Shown here one piece after another: positions 14,769 through 20,256 of a stretch of 20,256 nt of DNA (its first letter is position 1; every line of letters starts with the position of its first letter). The notes under the pieces are model-generated. The model searched no databases, was not told the DNA's origin, and saw nothing but the letters and a program-made list of their open reading frames with translations. The stretch is from Abiotrophia defectiva_A. GTDB taxonomy: Bacteria; Bacillota; Bacilli; Lactobacillales; Aerococcaceae. The DNA lies in the NCBI GenBank assembly GCA_963546405.1, contig CAUUNL010000033.1:1-20256 (forward strand). Reading direction: 5' to 3'. The position numbers were made by a program, and so were the translations under genes.

Positions 14769-14841
14769 GAGTAAGACCTCCTCTGTCTAGACAAGTATAG
14801 AAGACAGGCCCCCAGTTTGGAATGGTCTTTATCTTAATGAG

Positions 14842-14869
14842 TGCACAATCAAGCATTTTATGCTAAAAT
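14842..14869 (+). promoter_or_regulatory. Promoter for the Asp23-family gene and fakA
   Basis: TGCACA (14842-14847), a 16-base spacer and TAAAAT (14864-14869) with TGC directly before it form an extended -10 promoter. The dyad AGCAT/ATGCT (14852-14864) overlaps the spacer. Farther upstream lie a palindrome, TGTCTAGACA (14784-14793), and a CTGTCT/AGACAG inverted repeat (14783-14807). Their function is unknown. Confidence 0.6.
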
Positions 14870-14903
14870 AGATATGATATATTAGATGTGAGGAGGAAAT
14901 CGC

Positions 14904-15260
14904 ATGACAATCAAAATCCAAACACCCAATGGACAAGTGTCCCTAACGCAAGATGTGATTTCAACAGTTGTCGGCACTGCCGTAACAGATAACTACGGTG
15001 TGGTCGGAATGGTAAGTAAGAACTTCTTCCGTGATAACTTAATTGAGATTCTAGGACAAGAGAATTACTCCAAAGGGGTTGTCATCACCCAACGTGGGGA
15101 TGATGTTCTCGTGGATGTCTACATCTTAGTGTCTTACGGGACTAAAATCTCAGTTATCTGCCAAAACATTCAACAAGCCGTGAAATACAGTGTTGAACAA
15201 TTGCTGGGCTTCGAAGTCAGCTATGTCAATGTTCACGTACAAGGCGTAAAAATTGATTAA
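14904..15260 (+). CDS. Asp23/Gls24 (DUF322) family protein, YloU-like
   Basis: This small 118-residue protein belongs to the Asp23/Gls24 family. It matches the YloU position and pattern: an N-terminal NGQVSLTQDVISTVVGTAVTDNYGVVGM segment, a VLVDVYILVSYGTKI strand region and a C-terminal VNVHVQGVKI ending. Members are described as alkaline-shock or envelope-associated proteins, but the exact biochemical role of YloU-type members is not settled. There is no signal peptide or membrane segment, so it is expected to be cytoplasmic or peripheral. The GAGGAGG site (14890-14896) is strong. The gene lies 33 bases upstream of fakA with no terminator between, and this two-gene order is conserved in Firmicutes, which suggests a link to fatty acid kinase expression or function. 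Confidence 0.9.
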   Translation: MTIKIQTPNGQVSLTQDVISTVVGTAVTDNYGVVGMVSKNFFRDNLIEILGQENYSKGVVITQRGDDVLVDVYILVSYGTKISVICQNIQQAVKYSVEQLLGFEVSYVNVHVQGVKID

Positions 15261-15293
15261 GTCAACCGTATAAAACGGTAAGGAGGATAAAAA

Positions 15294-16967
15294 TTGGAAT
15301 TGAAACAATTAACGGCAAAAGAGTTTGTGCCTATGGTTGTAGCCGGAGCGGAACGCTTAACATCCAATGTCGAATTAATTAACTCACTCAACGTATTCCC
15401 TGTGCCAGATGGCGATACCGGGACTAACATGAACATGACCTTCGTTTCTGGGGCGGAAAACCTCAAATCCAGTCAAGCTAGTCACGTCGGTGAATTAGCG
15501 GGCGCCTTAGCCAAGGGACTTTTGATGGGGGCGCGTGGTAACTCTGGGGTTATCTTATCTCAGATTTTCCGTGGTTTCTCACAACGTATTAAGGAAGAAG
15601 AAGTCTTAGACGCTAAGCATTTTGCCCAAGCCTTCTTAGGTGGGGTAGAATCAGCCTATAAGGCAGTTATGAAACCTGTCGAAGGGACTATTTTGACTGT
15701 TGCCCGTGAATCTGCTTTGCGCGGTGAGAAGGCTGCTGAGAAGACCGAGAACATTATTGAAGTTATGAAAGCTATTGTCGAAGGCGCTCAATTGGCCTTA
15801 GACAAGACACCTGAATTATTGCCAGTCTTGAAACAAGTGGGCGTAGTAGACTCTGGTGGTAAAGGCTTGCTCTGCGTCTATGAAGGTTTCTTGTCATCCT
15901 TGACAGGCGAGACTGTTGTAGAAGTTAAGGCAGCTCCTGCAGCTCCTGGCCACTCTCACGCCATGTTCGAAGATGGCAATGAGCCACCAATGGCCTTAGA
16001 AGATATTACCTTTGGTTACTGTACAGAAATTATGGTTCGTATTGGCCAAGGCCCAACTGTTGAGAAGGCCTTTGACTATGACGCTTTCCGTAGCACCCTC
16101 AACACCAAAGGGGATTCCCTCTTGGTCGTAGCGGACGATGAAATCGTCAAGGTTCACATCCATACTGAAAACCCAGGCGAAATTATGCAATTGGGTCAAG
16201 AATTTGGGGAACTGATCAAAATCAAAGTCGACAACATGCGTGAACAAGTCCGTGGCTTAGAAGCGGAAGAACATGCTATGAAGGAAGCACCAGCAGAGGC
16301 TGCACCAAAAGTTCCTTATGCTATTATTGCAGTAGCAGCAGGTGAAGGTGTGGGCCAACTCTTTACTGACCTAGGGGTTGCCAAAGTCTTGGCCGGTGGT
16401 CAAACTATGAACCCTTCAACAGAAGACTTCGTCAAAGCAATTGAAGCAGTCAATGCAGAACAAATCATCCTCTTGCCTAACAACAAGAACATCATCATGG
16501 CGGCTGAACAAGCAGCCCAAGTAGCGGAAGTGCCAACAGTCGTTGTACCAACCACTACGATTCCTCAAGGGATCACGGCTATGATGGCCTTCGATGCTAG
16601 CTTAGATTTAGAAGCCAATGGGGTTCAAATGAATGAATCACGTGATTTCGTCCAATCTGGTCAAATTACTTACTCCATTCGTGACACCGAGATTGATGGC
16701 GTGTCCATCAAGAAGGATGACTACCTGGGCTTAGTTAACAACAAGATTGTCTTGTCCTTGCCTGATTTGAAGGATGCTCTCTTGGCAACCTTAGAAGCCA
16801 TGGTGGATGAAGACTCTGAGTTGGCAACTATTATTGTCGGGGAAGAAGGAACTACTGAATTAGCCGATGAGGTAGCAGAGCTCTTAACTGACAAATTCAA
16901 TGACTTAGAAGTCGAAATCGTCCAAGGTGACCAACCTGTATACCACTACATGATGTCAGTGGAATAA
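15294..16967 (+). CDS. fakA: Fatty acid kinase ATP-binding subunit FakA (YloV, DAK2 domain)
   Basis: FakA phosphorylates fatty acids held by a FakB (DegV-family) carrier, making acyl-phosphate for phospholipid synthesis. The N-terminal DAK2-type nucleotide domain has the Mg-ATP motif PDGDTGTNMNMTF and the GARGNSGVILSQIFRG loop. The middle domain carries Cys243 in GYCTEIMV and His288 and His290 in VHIHTENPG, matching the Cys-His-His set described for S. aureus FakA. The C-terminal third resembles a DegV-like fold that binds FakB. The length of 557 residues is normal. The start is TTG at 15294, 5 bases after AAGGAGGAT (15280-15288). The TTG at 15300 is the only close alternative. No fakB is in the window, so the carrier must be encoded elsewhere. 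Codon use is highly biased, suggesting strong expression. Confidence 0.95.
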   Translation: MELKQLTAKEFVPMVVAGAERLTSNVELINSLNVFPVPDGDTGTNMNMTFVSGAENLKSSQASHVGELAGALAKGLLMGARGNSGVILSQIFRGFSQRIKEEEVLDAKHFAQAFLGGVESAYKAVMKPVEGTILTVARESALRGEKAAEKTENIIEVMKAIVEGAQLALDKTPELLPVLKQVGVVDSGGKGLLCVYEGFLSSLTGETVVEVKAAPAAPGHSHAMFEDGNEPPMALEDITFGYCTEIMVRIGQGPTVEKAFDYDAFRSTLNTKGDSLLVVADDEIVKVHIHTENPGEIMQLGQEFGELIKIKVDNMREQVRGLEAEEHAMKEAPAEAAPKVPYAIIAVAAGEGVGQLFTDLGVAKVLAGGQTMNPSTEDFVKAIEAVNAEQIILLPNNKNIIMAAEQAAQVAEVPTVVVPTTTIPQGITAMMAFDASLDLEANGVQMNESRDFVQSGQITYSIRDTEIDGVSIKKDDYLGLVNNKIVLSLPDLKDALLATLEAMVDEDSELATIIVGEEGTTELADEVAELLTDKFNDLEVEIVQGDQPVYHYMMSVE

Positions 16968-16978
16968 TTAAAACACTT

Positions 16979-17009
16979 AAAAGACTAAGGCTCATGCCTT
17001 GGTCTTTTT
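16979..17009 (+). terminator. Intrinsic terminator after fakA
   Basis: The arms AAAAGACTAAGGC (16979-16991) and GCCTTGGTCTTTT (16996-17008) form a 13-bp stem with one T-G wobble and a TCAT loop, with T residues at its end. The stem flanks make it potentially bidirectional. Confidence 0.85.
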
Positions 17010-17065
17010 CTATGTCTTGGTGAGCTTGGGCTCCAGCTTGAATAGTCGCTATCTGGCTATGAAAA

Positions 17066-17074
17066 TGCTATAAT
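17066..17074 (+). promoter_or_regulatory. Extended -10 promoter for recG
   Basis: TGCTATAAT (17066-17074) is a perfect consensus extended -10 element. No good -35 box lies at the right distance (TCGCTA at 17046-17051 is poor), which is usual for extended -10 promoters. The message would begin near 17081. Confidence 0.7.
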
Positions 17075-17106
17075 AATGAGACAGACAAGCAGAAAGGAGG
17101 GGGCTT

Positions 17107-19143
17107 ATGGGACTTAATTGGTTAGATAGCATTGATCATCTCAAGGGAGTAGGACCCGCGCGCGTCAAGCTCTTCCAACAGGTAGGCGTCTCAACTGTCC
17201 GCGACCTCATGTTTCATTTTCCCTTCCGCTTTGAGTCGGTGGCCGTGCGACCTTTGGCGACTATCTTAGATCAGGAGAAGGTCACCCTTAAAGGCAAGGT
17301 CGTGACGCCACCTGTGGTAGCCTACTTTGGTGGCAAGAAGAGCCGGGTTTCTTTCAAGCTGGCGGTCAATGACCACGAAATTATCAACGTGTCTTTCTTC
17401 AACCAACCCTATCTTAAGCAAGCCATTCAGTTGGGGCAGGAGCGGGCCATTTACGGCAAATGGCAGTCTAATCGTCAGACCCTCTTAGGTATGAAGCTGA
17501 TTCAAGTAGCACAGGAAGGCCAGGAGTTTGCGCCAGTTTACCATGCTACTAAGGGCCTTAAGCAAAGCGCTATTGTGGCTAGTATTGCGGCTTCCTTTAA
17601 CCAGTATCAAGAGGCCATCCCAGAGGTCTTACCCCAGTATCTCAACGACCAGTATCGGCTCTTAGATTTGCCTTTGGCCCTCTATGCCATGCATTTTCCG
17701 GAGAATCAAGAGCAACATCACCAAGCCACACGGAAAATTATCTATCAGGAGTTTTTCCTCTACCAATGGCGTCTGCAAGCGGCCCTTAAGCAGCATGAAA
17801 CAGAGCCAGGCATCCAGATTCATTATGACAATGACCAGCTTAAGACTTGGATTAGCTTCTTACCATATGAGTTAACTCAAGCACAGAAGCAGGTAGTCAA
17901 TGAAATCTGTCGCGACCTCATGGCCCAGCACCCTATGCGACGCATGGTGCAAGGGGACGTTGGGAGCGGGAAAACGCTGGTAGCCTTTCTGGCTATTCTA
18001 GCCAGCTTAAGTGGAGGCTTCCAGTCAGCCCTTATGGCGCCGACTGAAATTCTAGCCAAGCAGCATGCCCAGTCCTTCAACCAGCTCTTTGCCTCTATGG
18101 GCTTGGAAGCCGCTCTCCTGACCAGTGCCATGACAGCCAAGGCCAAGCAAGCAGTCTTAGATGGCTTGGCTAATGGGCAGATTCAGGTGGTCATCGGGAC
18201 TCATGCCTTGATCCAAGAAACGGTCCAATTCAAGCAACTTGGCTTAGTCATTATTGATGAGCAACATCGCTTTGGGGTTGGTCAGCGCCAAGCCCTAGTA
18301 GATAAAAATGACAAAATAGCCGTCAACCTACTTCAAATGACGGCAACGCCTATTCCGCGTTCCCTAGCCATGACCCTCTATGGCGAGATGCACGTCTCCA
18401 CCATTGATCAGTTACCTAAGGGCCGTCAGCCTATCACGACCCGTTGGCTCAAGGAAGATCAATTAGAGGAACTAGAAGACCATGTGGCCCAAGAATTAGA
18501 GGCCGGACACCAGGTCTACTATGTGCTCCCTCTGATTGAGAGTTCTGAACACTTGGAGCAGATAGAGAACGTGCTAGAGGTGGCCGACCGCTTGGCCGAC
18601 CGCTTCCCAAACTTTAAGGTCGACGTCTTACACGGTCAACTTAATAAGGAAGAGCAAGAAGCTGTCATGGATCGATTCAAGCAAAATCAGGTTCAGATTC
18701 TCGTGGCGACCACCATGGTGGAAGTCGGGGTCGATGTGCCTAATGCCACCATTATGGTCATTCAGTCAGCCGAGCGCTTTGGCTTGGCCCAGCTCCACCA
18801 GTTGCGTGGACGAGTAGGGCGGAGCCAGCTAGCCAGCTACTGTTACCTAATTGGCAGTCCAACAACCGAACAGGGCAAGGAGCGACTTAAGATTATGGTG
18901 GACCACCAAGATGGTTTCCTGATTAGTCGAGAAGATTTGAAGATTCGCGGTATGGGGGACTTAATGGGACGTAGCCAAAGTGGTTTGCCTGAATTCCACT
19001 ATGCTAATTTGATTGAAGACGAAAAAATCTTAACAGTTGCCCGCAAGGATGTTCAGGACTTACTCAAGCATCCAGAACGCCTATCAGAAGCCGAATGGCA
19101 GGCGCTTAATCAATGGAGTCAGACGCAAGCGATTGAGGTCTAG
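17107..19143 (+). CDS. recG: ATP-dependent DNA helicase RecG
   Basis: RecG is a double-strand DNA translocase that reverses stalled forks and processes Holliday junctions and R-loops. The N-terminal wedge/OB-fold (about 55-150) starts after the helix-hairpin segment DHLKGVGPARVKLFQQVG. The helicase core shows Walker A GDVGSGKT (Lys289), DEQH (384-387), TATPIPRSL, and the C-terminal motifs LVATTMVEVGVDVPNA and HQLRGRVGRS. The C-terminal end includes the GFLISREDLKIRGMGDLMGRSQSG TRG-type region needed for branch migration. The length of 678 residues is normal. An AAAGGAGG site (17093-17100) precedes the ATG by 6 bases. In Bacillus recG lies upstream of fapR-plsX; here plsX follows directly and fapR is absent. 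No clear terminator separates recG from the plsX promoter. Confidence 0.97.
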   Translation: MGLNWLDSIDHLKGVGPARVKLFQQVGVSTVRDLMFHFPFRFESVAVRPLATILDQEKVTLKGKVVTPPVVAYFGGKKSRVSFKLAVNDHEIINVSFFNQPYLKQAIQLGQERAIYGKWQSNRQTLLGMKLIQVAQEGQEFAPVYHATKGLKQSAIVASIAASFNQYQEAIPEVLPQYLNDQYRLLDLPLALYAMHFPENQEQHHQATRKIIYQEFFLYQWRLQAALKQHETEPGIQIHYDNDQLKTWISFLPYELTQAQKQVVNEICRDLMAQHPMRRMVQGDVGSGKTLVAFLAILASLSGGFQSALMAPTEILAKQHAQSFNQLFASMGLEAALLTSAMTAKAKQAVLDGLANGQIQVVIGTHALIQETVQFKQLGLVIIDEQHRFGVGQRQALVDKNDKIAVNLLQMTATPIPRSLAMTLYGEMHVSTIDQLPKGRQPITTRWLKEDQLEELEDHVAQELEAGHQVYYVLPLIESSEHLEQIENVLEVADRLADRFPNFKVDVLHGQLNKEEQEAVMDRFKQNQVQILVATTMVEVGVDVPNATIMVIQSAERFGLAQLHQLRGRVGRSQLASYCYLIGSPTTEQGKERLKIMVDHQDGFLISREDLKIRGMGDLMGRSQSGLPEFHYANLIEDEKILTVARKDVQDLLKHPERLSEAEWQALNQWSQTQAIEV

Positions 19144-19169
19144 CCCAAACTGCCTGTTTCCGATCTAGG

Positions 19170-19198
19170 TTGACGGCTTGGCAGGGACTTGTTATGAT
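19170..19198 (+). promoter_or_regulatory. Promoter for plsX
   Basis: TTGACG (19170-19175), a 17-base spacer and TATGAT (19193-19198) preceded by TGT form a near-consensus extended promoter. I do not see a FapR-type TTAGTACCTA operator within or next to it. The transcript start would be near 19205. Confidence 0.75.
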
Positions 19199-19211
19199 GA
19201 AAGCACGAGAA

Positions 19212-19231
19212 TTGGCGATAGCGATTGCCAA
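19212..19231 (+). promoter_or_regulatory. Stem-loop in the plsX leader
   Basis: TTGGCGAT (19212-19219) and ATTGCCAA (19224-19231) pair over 8 bp, including one G-T wobble, around the loop AGCG. It has no T run, so it is not a terminator. It lies about 10 bases after the predicted transcript start. Message stabilisation is one possibility; the function is unknown. Confidence 0.35.
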
Positions 19232-19274
19232 AGACTGAATAGATATGAAGAACCTATAAGGAGGAAGACAAGGA

Positions 19275-20256
19275 ATGATTAGAATTGCAGTAGATGCCAT
19301 GGGCGGGGATTTCGCGCCTGAATCAGCCGTAAAAGGGGTAAATCTCGCCATTGCAGCCTTTGATAACATCGAAGTGCTCTTATTTGGTGACCAAGATAAA
19401 ATTCGCCCATATTTAGAAGCGACAGGGCGGGTCGAAATCATCCATACCCCAGAGAAAATCAATGGGGATGATGAGCCCGTACGTGCCATTCGCAAGAAGA
19501 AAAATGCTTCCATGGTATTAGCAGCGCAAGCAGTCAAGGAAGGCCAAGCTGATGCCTTGCTATCAGCAGGGAACACCGGGGCTCTCTTAGCCAGTGGCTT
19601 ACTGATTGTGGGCCGGATTAAGAATATTGATCGTCCTGGTCTTATGCCAGTCTTACCAACTGCGTCTAGTCAACATCCTTACTTGGTCTTGATGGATGCC
19701 GGTGCTAATGCTGACTGCAAGCCAGTCAACTTACTGCAATTTGCGGTTCTGGCCAACTTCTATGCCCAACGAGTTCTGGGGATTGCTCAGCCTAAGATTG
19801 GTCTGCTTAACAATGGGACTGAGGCTACCAAGGGCAATGAATTATCTAAGGCGGCCTATGAACTCTTAGCTGCTGAGACTAGCCTTGACTTCTACGGCAA
19901 CGTGGAGACTAAGACCTTGCTAGATGGCCCAGTTGATATTGTGGTCACCGATGGTTTTACCGGGAATGCCGTATTGAAGACTCTGGAAGGGACCTCTAAA
20001 ACCCTCTTTAGTCTCATTAAATCCCAATTATTGGGTGGCGGGCTGAAGGCTAAATTAGGAGCGCTCTTAGTCAAAGACGCCTTATCAGGCCTCCGCGACA
20101 ACTTTGATGACACCAAACAGGGTGGGGCAGTTCTCTTAGGGGTTAAGGCACCTGTTATCAAGGCTCACGGCTCTTCTAACGAACAAGCCATCTTCAATGC
20201 CATTCGTCAGGCTCGCACGATTGTTGAATCTGGCATTATCCAGGAAGCAACTGACT
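19275..20256 (+). CDS. plsX: Phosphate acyltransferase PlsX (3' end outside the window)
   Basis: PlsX converts acyl-ACP to acyl-phosphate, the donor used by PlsY for the first acylation of glycerol 3-phosphate. It is a peripheral membrane enzyme. The ATG at 19275 follows AAGGAGG (19258-19264). The open frame runs to the last base and gives 327 residues, so only roughly the last 10-20 residues of a typical 335-345-residue protein are missing. Family motifs are clear: VDAMGGDFAPE at the start, LSAGNTGALLASG, the MDAGANADCKP loop, LLNNGTEATKGNE, VVTDGFTGNAVLK and the C-terminal GAVLLGVKAPVIKAHGSSN. The usual downstream partners (fabD, fabG or acpP) would lie beyond the window. PlsX can also work in reverse with acyl-phosphate made by FakA, so its location near fakA fits functionally. 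Confidence 0.96.
   Translation, partial: MIRIAVDAMGGDFAPESAVKGVNLAIAAFDNIEVLLFGDQDKIRPYLEATGRVEIIHTPEKINGDDEPVRAIRKKKNASMVLAAQAVKEGQADALLSAGNTGALLASGLLIVGRIKNIDRPGLMPVLPTASSQHPYLVLMDAGANADCKPVNLLQFAVLANFYAQRVLGIAQPKIGLLNNGTEATKGNELSKAAYELLAAETSLDFYGNVETKTLLDGPVDIVVTDGFTGNAVLKTLEGTSKTLFSLIKSQLLGGGLKAKLGALLVKDALSGLRDNFDDTKQGGAVLLGVKAPVIKAHGSSNEQAIFNAIRQARTIVESGIIQEATD

Noticed and set aside
19106..20161. Minus-strand open frames opposite recG's end and plsX
   Set aside because: The + strand encodes unmistakable PlsX motifs across the same region. The minus-strand products have no recognisable motifs and are shadows.
1..20256. A novel defence, mobile or biosynthetic system
   Set aside because: Every gene in the window belongs to a recognised housekeeping or signalling family in a conserved order, with no transposase, integrase, toxin-antitoxin, CRISPR repeat or unfamiliar cluster.

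Overview
This window is an ordinary but densely packed housekeeping segment of a low-to-mid-GC Gram-positive (Firmicutes) chromosome. The gene content and order (gmk-rpoZ-priA-fmt-rsmB-stp-stk-rsgA-rpe-thiN-rpmB-asp23-like-fakA-recG-plsX) follow the well known Bacillus/Lactobacillales cluster. The closest context I can suggest is a Lactobacillales coccus, perhaps an Aerococcaceae member such as Abiotrophia or Aerococcus. I base this on the PASTA kinase with three PASTA repeats, the CovRS/ArlRS-type two-component pair and GC that looks like the high 40s by eye; the genus is an inference only. All seventeen genes lie on the + strand. I see no mobile elements, phage genes, CRISPR arrays, tRNAs or rRNAs, and no gene-free stretch longer than about 205 bases.

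Layout. (1) 1-2147: the 3' part of an OmpR-family response regulator and its histidine kinase, a CovRS/ArlRS-like pair closed by a palindromic terminator and a weaker second hairpin. (2) 2303-3274: a solitary YidC/Oxa1 membrane insertase with its own promoter and a strong terminator. (3) 3478-4313: gmk-rpoZ from an extended -10 promoter, closed by a long-stem, large-loop terminator. (4) 4410-11969: priA-fmt-rsmB-stp-stk, tightly spaced or overlapping, ending at a strong terminator. (5) 12111-14427: rsgA-rpe-thiN from a new promoter. (6) 14541-14729: rpmB alone, with promoter, strong RBS and terminator. (7) 14904-16967: an Asp23-family gene and fakA, with promoter and terminator. (8) 17107-19143: recG with a perfect extended -10 box. 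(9) 19275 to the window end: plsX with a near-consensus promoter and a short structured leader, missing only its last residues.

How they work together. The cluster mixes translation (fmt, rsmB, rsgA, rpmB), transcription (rpoZ), replication-fork rescue (priA, recG), nucleotide, pentose and thiamine metabolism (gmk, rpe, thiN), fatty acid and phospholipid entry (fakA, plsX) and envelope signalling (CovRS-like pair, Stp/Stk). Stp and Stk form an antagonistic phosphatase/kinase switch and overlap by 10 bases. FakA activates exogenous fatty acids while PlsX links acyl-ACP to phospholipid synthesis. Relative to the Bacillus subtilis order as I recall it, coaBC, def, rlmN, sdaAB/AA and fapR are not at this locus. 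The rsgA gene is cut off from stp-stk by its own terminator and promoter. The rsgA start is best placed at 12111, not at the upstream in-frame ATG, and several starts are non-ATG (thiN GTG, fakA TTG). I found no convincing undescribed system; the findings below are mainly regulatory and annotation points.
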